Assembly (NCBI RefSeq): GCF_009830945.1
Contig: NZ_VWVV01000016.1
Span: 1 to 64,000, forward strand
From: Nocardiopsis sp. FR4
Lineage (GTDB): Bacteria; Actinomycetota; Actinomycetes; Streptosporangiales; Streptosporangiaceae
DNA: 64,000 nt
Reading direction: 5' to 3'
A program made the position numbers and the translations under genes. Below, piece after piece: positions 26,301 through 33,787 of this stretch. The notes beneath the pieces are model-generated. The model had not been told where the DNA came from. It ran no database searches and saw only the letters and a program-made list of their open reading frames with translations. Within the stretch, counting starts at the first letter, position 1; the number at the start of each line of letters is the position of its first letter.

Positions 26301-28082
26301 GGGGTTGCGGCTCTTGCTCCGGATCACCCGGACCGGGCGCACCGACCGGCCCCGGCACGTCACCGCGCAGGAGCCGTCGGCGGTGTCGGAGACCGTGCCG
26401 CAGCCGGTGCACAGGAAGCGCGGTTCGGCCCGGTGGTCGCCGGGGTCCTCCAGGGTGTCGTCGTCATCGTCCACCGTGGTGGGAGCGGTGCCCAGGTAGA
26501 ACCACTCGGCGGGGTCCTTGGGGGAGCGCTGGGGGACCAGGCGCCGCCCCCGGCCGTCGTGGATCTGGGTTCCCACGGCGTAGACGTCACCGCAGCGCTT
26601 GCACGCGCCCAGCTCGAAGGCGGGGGCCGCGCAGGTCTCGCACTCCTCGTGCCGGGCCAGGGAGACGTGCGGCCCCTGTTCGCCCAAGCAGGTGAAGGCC
26701 CCGTCGGTGGCCCGCGTGAACAGGTGGTAACGGGCCGACAGGAGCGGGTTGCCGTGCTCGTCCCGCACTCTGCTGCCCAGGGACACCAGTGAGGCCAGGG
26801 CCCGCACCCGTTCGGCCGGGGTCCGCGTCCCCTGGCCCTCCCCGGGGTCGGGGACCGCGCTGAAGAGCTCCTCGGCCAGTTCCTCCAGGGGGCGGGGGCC
26901 GCCGCTGGCCATGAGTACGCGCAGGTACTGGACCCGCCGCTCCCCGGCCAGGAGCGCGGCGGCGTCCGCGCCGCCGACCACGTGGCGCCTGGCCGCGGTG
27001 ACCAGGGCCCGCTCCGGGTCCTCGACCTCGGCCAGGGCCCGGTACTCCAGGGCGGGCAGCGGGCCCCACGTGCTCTCGGTGACCGTGTCGCGCCGGGTGG
27101 CGCTCACCAGGTCCTGCCGGTCGGGGTCGGCGTCGTCCCACTCGAAACGGGCGTGGAACAGCTTCGAAGCGAAGTCCATGACCTTGTGCGGGTCATCGCC
27201 GACGGTGGCGCTGGTGGCGATGCACCGCAGTTCGCGGCCGGGGGCGACCCGTTCGCGCAGGCGCCGCAGCAGCATGGCCAGCTCCGCGGCCTTGGCCCCG
27301 TCGTAGACGTGCGCCTCGTCCAGGGCGATGAACCGCCACTGCCCGGCGTGCTCGCCCTCGAACAGGTCCAGGTCGGCGGGGCGGAGCAGCAGGTACTCGA
27401 GCATCGCGTAGTTGGTCAGCAGCAGGTGCGGCGGGTTCTGGCGCATCCGCTCCCGGCTCAACAGCTCGTTGGGCAGCACCGGCTCCCCGTGGTGCAGGGA
27501 CTCGAAGGCCTCCCGGGCCCTGAGTTCGCTCTCCTTGGTCTCTCCCGTGTAGCGGCCGAAGGTGATGTGCGGACTGTTGGCCAACAGCTGCCGCAACCGC
27601 TTGAGCTGGTCGTTGGCCAGCGCGTTCATGGGGTAGAGCAGCAGGGCCCGCACGCCCGGACCGAGTTCGCCCCGCTCGTGCTGGCGCTCCAGCTCGTTGA
27701 GGACGGGTACCAGGAAGCTCTCGGTCTTGCCCGAGCCGGTACCCGTGGCCACCACCAGGTTGCGTCCCGCCCGGGCCTTGCGGATCGCCTCCTCCTGGTG
27801 CTGGTACAGGGGCCGGGTCAGGTCGATGTCGGGTCCGCTCGGTGCGAGGAAGCCGGGTGAGAGGACCCCCTCCCGGACCAGCTCCTCGGGGGTGCGGCCC
27901 GTCTCGTAGGGCGGGGTGGCCTCCAGAAGGGGGCCCTTGCTCAACAGCGCGCTGGAGGAGATCCGCTCGTCGAGCGCCGAGGCCAGTACGGGGTCGCGTA
28001 CCGGGAGCAGCGAGCGCAGGTAGCGCCGGTAGGTGGCGCTGATCTGGGCGCTGACGTCGATCGGGTCGAGCTGGGAGGTCAC
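23385..28082 (-). CDS. Superfamily 2 helicase with DUF1998 C-terminus (DruE-like)
   Basis: This protein of 1565 residues is a DEAD/DEAH-type helicase. Walker A is TGTGSGKT (113-120), walker B DEAH (255-258), with CIATSATVGDD behind it. RecA-like domain 2 carries NALSCSTTFELGVDVGEL and RAGRAGRR. The C-terminal 400 residues form the DUF1998/MZB zinc domain, ending with a four-Cys cluster (CDCGVETSCYSC) near the end; further CxxC pairs occur in the middle (KRCGD, CDGC, CEGC, CDRC). This architecture occurs in MrfA-type repair helicases, DISARM DrmA/DrmB (as two proteins) and Druantia DruE (as one). The GTG at 28082 has GAGGAG five bases upstream and overlaps the partner's stop (GTGA). With that partner, a Druantia type III-like defence module is the best guess. 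Confidence 0.75.
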   Translation of the reverse strand: MTSQLDPIDVSAQISATYRRYLRSLLPVRDPVLASALDERISSSALLSKGPLLEATPPYETGRTPEELVREGVLSPGFLAPSGPDIDLTRPLYQHQEEAIRKARAGRNLVVATGTGSGKTESFLVPVLNELERQHERGELGPGVRALLLYPMNALANDQLKRLRQLLANSPHITFGRYTGETKESELRAREAFESLHHGEPVLPNELLSRERMRQNPPHLLLTNYAMLEYLLLRPADLDLFEGEHAGQWRFIALDEAHVYDGAKAAELAMLLRRLRERVAPGRELRCIATSATVGDDPHKVMDFASKLFHARFEWDDADPDRQDLVSATRRDTVTESTWGPLPALEYRALAEVEDPERALVTAARRHVVGGADAAALLAGERRVQYLRVLMASGGPRPLEELAEELFSAVPDPGEGQGTRTPAERVRALASLVSLGSRVRDEHGNPLLSARYHLFTRATDGAFTCLGEQGPHVSLARHEECETCAAPAFELGACKRCGDVYAVGTQIHDGRGRRLVPQRSPKDPAEWFYLGTAPTTVDDDDDTLEDPGDHRAEPRFLCTGCGTVSDTADGSCAVTCRGRSVRPVRVIRSKSRNPDTAPCLRCGARGAETLRRFQSGNDAAAAVVATALYQALPEDPDEEAADRPGGGRKLLTFSDSRQSAAFFAPYLRGSYEVFQRRRLILEAMTDIHDPDPDEHIGVEDLVDATARTAKRAGFFDRRASKRERVTRVAPWVLSDMVTTDDRQSLEGRGLLRVGLLRPGGTRIPPAFTQRLGLSEDEVWDLFGELVRTLRQQGALTMPEGVAADDEVFAPRRGPIFARLNGSDRARRVLSWLPTQGDNRRLNYVRRLLEHLEVEADPATVLESVWKTLTKDEDGWLVSSRERGLGTVHQVGHRDLTLTLVGPGSAPYQCDGCRRLHPVSVRGVCPTLNCTGTLVPYEVPDPDKDEDHYRQLYRNLNPVTLAAEEHTAQWSSERAAEIQQDFVKGRINALSCSTTFELGVDVGELQSVFMRNMPPTTANYVQRAGRAGRRADSAALVVTYAQRRSHDMFRYQEPEKMIAGEVRAPYVPLANERIDRRHAHSVALAAFFRYWYRETGESWGTVGEFFRSGREGSPAPYTRVADFLSPVPGEVSTALERILPDEVARRLDLKGGDWVERLCEMLRALGAEVTADVEDFEQRRLEAFQARNSPLAARFERTINTVTGRSLLGFLATRNVLPKYGFPIDTVELRTHHSGETVGRSLELARDLSSAIYEYAPGSSVVAGGKRWTSAGVYRLPGKELLGNYYRVCEGCGHYAESRDELPPVCPSCSTAYKGTPTQYRIPQFGFVASTKVEPAGAVPPKISWHGFTHVVNLAAEPEDHPHELPGGTVLCQAGSRGELVAVSDGPSGLGYLICDRCGWGQGVTEGRKPRKHPHPLKGTDCEGTVRRLSLAHRYETDIMEVSFGGALDMGRVSDPVRYSLLFALLEGASSALDISRDDIDGTLFRRLGGTMNPVLFDTVPGGAGGPARIAASFPRVLEAAHARVDRCDCGVETSCYSCLRNYRNQNFHDRLRRDAALGALEALLG

Positions 28083-31000
28083 GTCTGCTCCTCGTGGTCG
28101 GGGGTGCGCTCGGCACCGGAGAGGGTGAGTTCGGCCAGGACGATGTCGGTGGCGACCAGGTCGGGTGCGGCCTCGGCCAGCGCGGTCCACGTCCTGCGCT
28201 GCGCCTGGGCGAGGGAGGCGAACAGGGGGAAGCCCCGGGCGGCCAGGCGCGCGGTGACCGCCATGGCCAGGGACACCGCGGGCAGGTTGAGCCACGGCCG
28301 CGCGTCGGGGGTGTGGCGCGATCCGACCAGTGCCGTCGCGGCGTGCTGGTGGTGAGGGCGCAACCGGGTGAGCGAGCGCAGGACCGGGTGGACGATGTCG
28401 GCTCCGTGCTTGCGGACCAGGCGCAGGCGCGCGGAGTCGCGGATGGTGAACAGGCCCATGGCCGCGTTGCTCCGCGAGTCCCCGTCCAGCAGGGCCCGGG
28501 GTACGACCCGGGCGGCCTGCCACAGCGCCTCGAACCGCTCCGGGGACAGAGCGGTCATGCTCTCGGTGGCGGCGTCGAACCGCCCCGTGCCGTGGGCGGG
28601 GTCGCGTCCGCCCTCCTCCAGGATCCTCCTGGCGGTGTGCCCGCAGCGCTGCTCCATCTGCTCCAGGAAGTCGGCGTGCCCGCTCTCGGGGGCGTCCAGG
28701 TCGCAGCGGGCCAGCACGTGGCCGCCCGCCAGGCAGGCGGCCACGGGCAGGCGGCTCCACAGGCCGGCCGCCCAGGCGGGGTCGGGGCGTTCTCCGAGCG
28801 GCGCGGCGACCACACCGGAGGAGACCAGGGTGGACACGCTCCGCTGGGGGGACAGGTCCGCGTCCGGGTGGGCCACCAGGGCCTCCAGGGGGCGGGCGGC
28901 CAGTGCCCGGCGGGCCCCGACCACGGTGTGCTCCGCCAGGTCCGATGCGCGCAGTCGGTCCGCCACCCCCAGCATTCGCCAGAGCCGGACGGCGTTGGCC
29001 CCGCCCTCCCGCGCCGCCTCGGACAGGTCCCCGGCGGCGAGGGCCCGGCACAGCGCCTCCTCCGGTTCGTCGGTGCCGTGCGGGCGGCCGGGCACGGAGC
29101 AGCTCAGCAGGTTGGGCGTGCCGGCGTCGGGCCACCGGGGCCAGTCGGTCACCGCCCACGGGTCCTCCACGGCCACGACCACGAGCAGCGGCCCTCCGAC
29201 GCGCCCGTCCTCCGGCAGCGCGATCCGTCCCTCGGCGGTGACGGGGAACACCTCGGGCCCGCGCCAGGGGGCGTGCTGGGTGTACACGGCCGCGCTCACG
29301 TCCGCCGCGCCGACGAACCCCTCCAGGAGGAGATCCCCGCCCTGGTGGCGGACACCGGTGGCCAGACGGCGCGGTCGGACGGACGCCAGGGGCACGACCC
29401 GGGCGGCGTAGCCCACCACCAGCTCCAGGCTCGGATGCGCGGTGGCGGTGTCGGTGACCTGGGCCAGGGGATAGCGCACGGTGTTCCCCGGCGTGTCCTT
29501 GCGGGCCCGCACCCACTGGAGGGGCCGCACGCCCTCACGTACGCACAGATCGCCCAGCAGACCCGGATCGTCTCCCTCGGGGAGGCGGACCAGCAGGTCC
29601 CCGGCCTCGCCCACCGCCTCGGTGTCCAGGCGCAGCGGCTCGGCGCTCCAGCGGGGGGTGTGCCCCCCGGTGGACAGCACACGCAGGTGCGGGGGGCGGA
29701 TGGTGACGGGCAGTTGCGCGGTGCCCGTGCTGAGGGTGGCCGCCCGGGAGGTCTGGTCGTGGTCGAACCCGTGCACGGCCGGTTCGGCGCGCAGCCCCTC
29801 GGGGGCGGTCAGCTCCGAGCGCCCCGGGGCCAGCCCTCCCCGCCGCAGGATCCGGACACCGGGCTCGTGTGTGGCGGTCAGACCCTCGGCCACGGCCACC
29901 TGGAGCTGGGTGCCCCGGCCCAGGGGCCCGCGGACCCGTACCGTGAAGGAGCCCAGCACAGGTGAGGGGAGCCCGTCGAAGGGGTGCACGCGGTCACCCC
30001 CCGTCCCGGTGGCGCGGGCCAGGACGCGGCCGCTGTCGGCGAAGAGCACGTCCACGTCCCAGGCCACCGCCGAGCCGGTGTCCTCGGGCAACAGGACCGC
30101 GGGGGGACGCGCGTGCACCGGAGCGCCGTACACGGTGGTGACTCCGGGCACGGGATCGGACAGCTCCACCTCGGGGCGGGCGCGTCCCTGGATCCGGTGG
30201 ACGCGGCCTCCCTCCAGGCCGAGCCAGGAACCGCGCTCGGTGTGCAGCCGGACCAGTTCCCAGCCCCGCCAGCCGTAGGGGGCCTCACCGGTCTCGGCGA
30301 CACGGACGTCGCCGGAGCGGGCCAGCGTCCGCTCCCCCGGGTACAGCGCCCAAACCGAGCCCGGCGGCAGGGCCAGGTCTGTGCTGACCAGTGCGCCGTC
30401 CTCGGTGAAGAGCAGCAGCGGATCGTCGGGGTCGACCAGGGTGAGCCGGTGCCAGGCGTCGGTGCGGTGCGGGGCGACCGACACGCTCCGGGTGGGCCGC
30501 GGCAGGGTGAACACGGTCCGCTCACCGCCTGTCCAGCGCTGCCGGACGCTGTGGCTGTCCTCGTCGGTGACGATGTTCCAGCGCACGTCGTCCCCGTACT
30601 CGTCGGCGGGGAGCTGGACGTGGACACCGTGCACGTAGGGGTCCAGCCCCAGGCTGGGGCGCAGGGACCGGCGCCGTGCCGACGCGGACCGGTTCCAGGC
30701 GGGCAGCGCGCCCCGGGCCCCGGCTTCCTCCAGGGCCCGTACGGCGGGTGCGCGGAAGCGCTCGGGCAGACCGGCCTCCCGGCAGGTCGCGTCGGCGTCG
30801 TCCTGGAGGAGTTCGAGCAGGTGCATGCAGCGCTCGATGGTCTCCAGGGCGTAGTCCCGACCCGAGGACAGGAACCGCTGCGCGGGCTTGTCCAGGTCCC
30901 TGAGCCGGAACTGCCCGCCCAGGGCCCACTGGTGCAGTCCGTGGGCGTCCAGGCCCGGGTCGGCGTGCACCCGGTGCAGGATGAGGTCGAACAGGTCCTT

Positions 31001-31480
31001 CAGGCAGTAGGTGGGGATCCCCGAGTGCATGACCATGGGACCCACGTACCGGTACTGGGTGTCGTCGGTGAAGGGCTCCAACCCCAGCACGTCCAGGGAG
31101 CGCAGGAACCCGTTGCCCCATTCGGCGTTGGCCTGGCGCGGGCGGGGCACTCCGGTGTGCTTCCACAGGTCGGGCCACAGCTTGCCGCCGGAGTAGTGGG
31201 CCGTGGCGATGCCGACCGTGACGGCCGCCGTGCACGCGGGCCAGCGGTGCAGCCGGGGTTCCATCCCCGCGTTGAGCCGGGCGGTGAAGACCTTCCCCAG
31301 GGCGAGGGCGGCCTGCCTCAGTTCCTTCGGGCTGATGGCCGCCTCGGAGACCAGGGACACGCCGTCCAGGCGCGGCCGCCATTCGGACTCGCGGACGTCG
31401 AGGAGTTGGTCGGCGGTGACCTTCCGGGGGGCCTGCCGGAGGGGCTTCTCTTCGAAGGGCAGCGGCACGGGCATGGACAT
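28079..31480 (-). CDS. Large helicase partner protein (DruH-like candidate)
   Basis: This 1133-residue protein has no recognised enzymatic motif. The N-terminal ~330 residues are a compact helical domain (HRWPACTAAVTVGIATAHYS, WGNGFLRSLDVLGLEPFTDD, GPMVMHSGIPTYCLKDLFDL). The middle 500 residues read as beta-sandwich repeats (FTVRVRGPLGRGTQLQVAVA), and the C-terminal 250 are helical. The ATG at 31480 has GGAG six bases upstream and a strong promoter behind it. It is translationally coupled to the DUF1998 helicase. Druantia type III consists of just such a pair, a helicase DruE and a large protein of unknown function, DruH; I propose equivalence on architecture and order only. It may recognise the invader or regulate the helicase. 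Confidence 0.6.
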   Translation of the reverse strand: MSMPVPLPFEEKPLRQAPRKVTADQLLDVRESEWRPRLDGVSLVSEAAISPKELRQAALALGKVFTARLNAGMEPRLHRWPACTAAVTVGIATAHYSGGKLWPDLWKHTGVPRPRQANAEWGNGFLRSLDVLGLEPFTDDTQYRYVGPMVMHSGIPTYCLKDLFDLILHRVHADPGLDAHGLHQWALGGQFRLRDLDKPAQRFLSSGRDYALETIERCMHLLELLQDDADATCREAGLPERFRAPAVRALEEAGARGALPAWNRSASARRRSLRPSLGLDPYVHGVHVQLPADEYGDDVRWNIVTDEDSHSVRQRWTGGERTVFTLPRPTRSVSVAPHRTDAWHRLTLVDPDDPLLLFTEDGALVSTDLALPPGSVWALYPGERTLARSGDVRVAETGEAPYGWRGWELVRLHTERGSWLGLEGGRVHRIQGRARPEVELSDPVPGVTTVYGAPVHARPPAVLLPEDTGSAVAWDVDVLFADSGRVLARATGTGGDRVHPFDGLPSPVLGSFTVRVRGPLGRGTQLQVAVAEGLTATHEPGVRILRRGGLAPGRSELTAPEGLRAEPAVHGFDHDQTSRAATLSTGTAQLPVTIRPPHLRVLSTGGHTPRWSAEPLRLDTEAVGEAGDLLVRLPEGDDPGLLGDLCVREGVRPLQWVRARKDTPGNTVRYPLAQVTDTATAHPSLELVVGYAARVVPLASVRPRRLATGVRHQGGDLLLEGFVGAADVSAAVYTQHAPWRGPEVFPVTAEGRIALPEDGRVGGPLLVVVAVEDPWAVTDWPRWPDAGTPNLLSCSVPGRPHGTDEPEEALCRALAAGDLSEAAREGGANAVRLWRMLGVADRLRASDLAEHTVVGARRALAARPLEALVAHPDADLSPQRSVSTLVSSGVVAAPLGERPDPAWAAGLWSRLPVAACLAGGHVLARCDLDAPESGHADFLEQMEQRCGHTARRILEEGGRDPAHGTGRFDAATESMTALSPERFEALWQAARVVPRALLDGDSRSNAAMGLFTIRDSARLRLVRKHGADIVHPVLRSLTRLRPHHQHAATALVGSRHTPDARPWLNLPAVSLAMAVTARLAARGFPLFASLAQAQRRTWTALAEAAPDLVATDIVLAELTLSGAERTPDHEEQT

Positions 31481-31534
31481 GGCCGGCTCCAGGGGGGTGT
31501 GTCGTCGACACGGCGTAGTCTCACCGATGACATC

Positions 31535-31564
31535 AACATAGAGACCGGCTGAAAACATTGTCAA
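31535..31564 (-). promoter_or_regulatory. Strong sigma-70-type promoter for the helicase operon
   Basis: On the minus strand, TTGACA (31564-31559) is a consensus -35 box, followed by 18 bases and TATGTT (31540-31535). It gives a leader of about 50 bases before the ATG at 31480. The -35 overlaps TTGTCA (31558-31563) reading the other way, which with TATTGT (31583-31588), 19 bases on, may serve the divergent methylase; the two promoters would compete for polymerase. Confidence 0.6.
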
Positions 31565-31588
31565 CTCTAGATTCTCGTGGTGTATTGT

Positions 31589-31600
31589 TCTCGACCGAGA
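31589..31600 (+). promoter_or_regulatory. Palindrome TCTCG-AC-CGAGA, candidate operator
   Basis: Five-base arms flank the centre AC, directly downstream of the putative -10 TATTGT of the methylase gene and just before its AGGAGG. The architecture (5-2-5, centre AC) is the same as the palindrome before the paralogous methylase at 20618-20629, although the arms differ. Confidence 0.35.
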
Positions 31601-31615
31601 GAGAGGAGGCGCTCC

Positions 31616-33736
31616 ATGGCCCAGGGCACAGGCGTCACCGCGGCCGACATCGCGCGTATCGCCCAGGTGAGTCGGACCACGGTCAGCAACTGGCGCCGAC
31701 GCCACGAGGACTTCCCGCGACCGGTGGGCGGAGCGGGCAACCGGGCGCTGTTCGACCGCACCCAGGTGGAGGCGTGGCTCGCCCGGGGCGGGCGCCTGCC
31801 CGAACGCGCACCGCACGAACTGGTCTGGGAACAGGTGCGCGCCGCCGCCGGTGAGGGCGCGGACCCGGCGGAGGTGGTCGCCGACGCGCAGGAGTTCCTC
31901 CTCGACCTCTCCCGGGGCGGTGCCGAGGCCGCCGGAACCGCGGGGAAGAGACTGACCGCCCGCCCAGGAGGAGACGAGCTGGCCCGAGCACTGCGCGAGG
32001 CGGCCACGACCCCCGAACGGGCGCGGGAGTTCTCCGACCACCTGCATGACGCCTACGTGGACTCGCTGGGCGGCAAGGCGCACATCACGCCCGGGTCACT
32101 GGCCGACCTCATGGCCGCGCTGGCCGGGGTGGGTGGGGGTGAGGTGCTCGACCCCGCTTGCGGCGGAGGCACCCTGCTCCGCGCCGCCGCGGACGCGGGC
32201 GCCACGGGACTGCACGGTCAGGAGACCGCGGCCGCCACCGCGCGCCTGGCCCGGGCGCGGCTGGGGCTGCACACAGGGCACGGAGACGGGAACGTGTCCG
32301 CACAGGTCACCGGGGGCGACTCCCTGACCGGTGACGCCTTCCCCGGCCGCCGCTTCGACGCGGTGCTGTGCAACCCCCCGTTCAACCAGCGCGACTGGGG
32401 CGCGGACCAGCTCGCCTACGACGAGCGCTGGGCCTACGGCGTACCGCCCCGGTCGGAGTCCGAACTGGCTTGGGTGCAGCACTGCCTCGCCCACACCCGC
32501 CCCGGAGGCCTGGCCGTGCTGCTCATGCCGCCGGCCGCGGCCTCGCGTCCCTCCGGGCGCCGCATCCGCAGGGAACTGCTGCGCCGCGGCGCGCTGCGGG
32601 CGGTCCTCGCCCTTCCCGTGGGCGCCGCGGCCCCCGTGCACGTCGGACTCCAGGTGTGGGTCCTGCACCAGCCCGACCCCGCGTCGGCGGTGGAGCCCCG
32701 GATCCTGTTCGTCGACACCGCGGCCGGCACGGAGGAGGAGGCCGAGGACGGCGAGCGCCGACCGGTCGACTGGGAGGGGTTGCGCCGGTCCGTCACGCGG
32801 GTCTGGCGGGACTTCCTCGGCGCGCCGGCCGAGGTCGCCGACCAGCCCGGTTTCTGCCGGGCGGTGCCCGCGATCGAGCTGCTGGACGACAGTGTGGACC
32901 TGACCCCGCACCGCCACCTGCCCGTGGCCGCGCCCGAGATGAGCGGGAGGGAGGCGGGCCAGTGGTCGGGACGGGCCCGGCGAAGACTCCTGCGCGTCCT
33001 GGAGGACACCCGCGCGTCCGTGCCCGGACACGGCTGGGCCGGGCGGGAGGCCGCCGGATGGCGGATGACCACCGTCGCCGACCTCGCGCGCTCCGGCGCC
33101 CTGACCCTGTACCGGGCCCCCTCGTCCGGAACCGCGTCCCCTCCCGGGGAGGAGGAGAGCGGCCCGGGAGGCCTTCGCGTACTGACCCTGGCCGACGTCC
33201 TCGGCGGACGCACCCCCAGCGGCCGCCCGGACGCGCTCGACGGCACGGCGGAGCCGGAGGAGCGGGTACGGGTTCGGCCCGGCGACGTGGTCGTGCCCTC
33301 CTCCCTGGCCCGCCGGGGCCCGTACCGGGCCCGGGTCGCGGGTGAGGAGGAGTCCGGAGCTCTGCTGGGCGCGAACCTGCACCTGCTCCGGCCGGACCCG
33401 GCGCACGTCGACCCCTGGTTCCTGGCGGGGTTCCTGGAGGACGAGGACAACCTGCGCCGGGCCGGGCTCGGCTCCACCATCGTCCGGGTGGACCTGCGCA
33501 AGCTCAGTGTGCCGCTGCTCTCCCTGGCCGAGCAGCGGCGCTACGGCGCGGCCTTCCGGGAGATCCACGAGTTCCGCGTCCACCTGGACCGGGTCAGCGC
33601 GGCCGCCGGGGAGCTGGGGGAGCACCTGTCCAGCGGCCTGCGCGCCGGGCTGCTGGCGCCGCCGCCCCCGTCGGGCCCGGGAGGGGCCGAGCAGGCCGAA
33701 CGGTCCCCGGACACACCGGACATCAGACAGACTTGA
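31616..33736 (+). CDS. N6-adenine DNA methylase fused to HTH and specificity domains, intact NPPF
   Basis: This 706-residue protein has three parts. The N-terminal helix-turn-helix is TAADIARIAQVSRTTVSNWR. The N-6 methylase core has motif I as DPACGGGTLLRAA and motif IV as NPPF (253-256). The C-terminal half-specificity domain is VDPWFLAGFLEDEDNLRRAG followed by VPLLSLAEQRR and a coiled coil. It should methylate adenine at a target set by its own recognition domain. It is the active-looking paralogue of the product of 18522-20612. ATG at 31616 with AGGAGG seven bases upstream. It is divergent from, and shares a promoter region with, the helicase operon. That suggests it protects self DNA from that module, though it could also be a solitary regulator. 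Confidence 0.8.
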   Translation: MAQGTGVTAADIARIAQVSRTTVSNWRRRHEDFPRPVGGAGNRALFDRTQVEAWLARGGRLPERAPHELVWEQVRAAAGEGADPAEVVADAQEFLLDLSRGGAEAAGTAGKRLTARPGGDELARALREAATTPERAREFSDHLHDAYVDSLGGKAHITPGSLADLMAALAGVGGGEVLDPACGGGTLLRAAADAGATGLHGQETAAATARLARARLGLHTGHGDGNVSAQVTGGDSLTGDAFPGRRFDAVLCNPPFNQRDWGADQLAYDERWAYGVPPRSESELAWVQHCLAHTRPGGLAVLLMPPAAASRPSGRRIRRELLRRGALRAVLALPVGAAAPVHVGLQVWVLHQPDPASAVEPRILFVDTAAGTEEEAEDGERRPVDWEGLRRSVTRVWRDFLGAPAEVADQPGFCRAVPAIELLDDSVDLTPHRHLPVAAPEMSGREAGQWSGRARRRLLRVLEDTRASVPGHGWAGREAAGWRMTTVADLARSGALTLYRAPSSGTASPPGEEESGPGGLRVLTLADVLGGRTPSGRPDALDGTAEPEERVRVRPGDVVVPSSLARRGPYRARVAGEEESGALLGANLHLLRPDPAHVDPWFLAGFLEDEDNLRRAGLGSTIVRVDLRKLSVPLLSLAEQRRYGAAFREIHEFRVHLDRVSAAAGELGEHLSSGLRAGLLAPPPPSGPGGAEQAERSPDTPDIRQT

Positions 33737-33787
33737 CGCACACCCCGGCGCCCCCACACTCGCATACCCCTTTTCGGAAGGACCCCG

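Noticed and set aside
28083..29516. N-terminal extension of the helicase open frame by 478 codons
   Set aside because: It runs through the partner gene as Arg/Gly/Pro-rich sequence; the GTG at 28082 has a ribosome site and a 4-base overlap.
23385..33736. Classical DISARM
   Set aside because: DISARM has separate DrmA and DrmB proteins and a phospholipase D-like DrmC; here helicase and DUF1998 are one chain and no PLD motif was seen.
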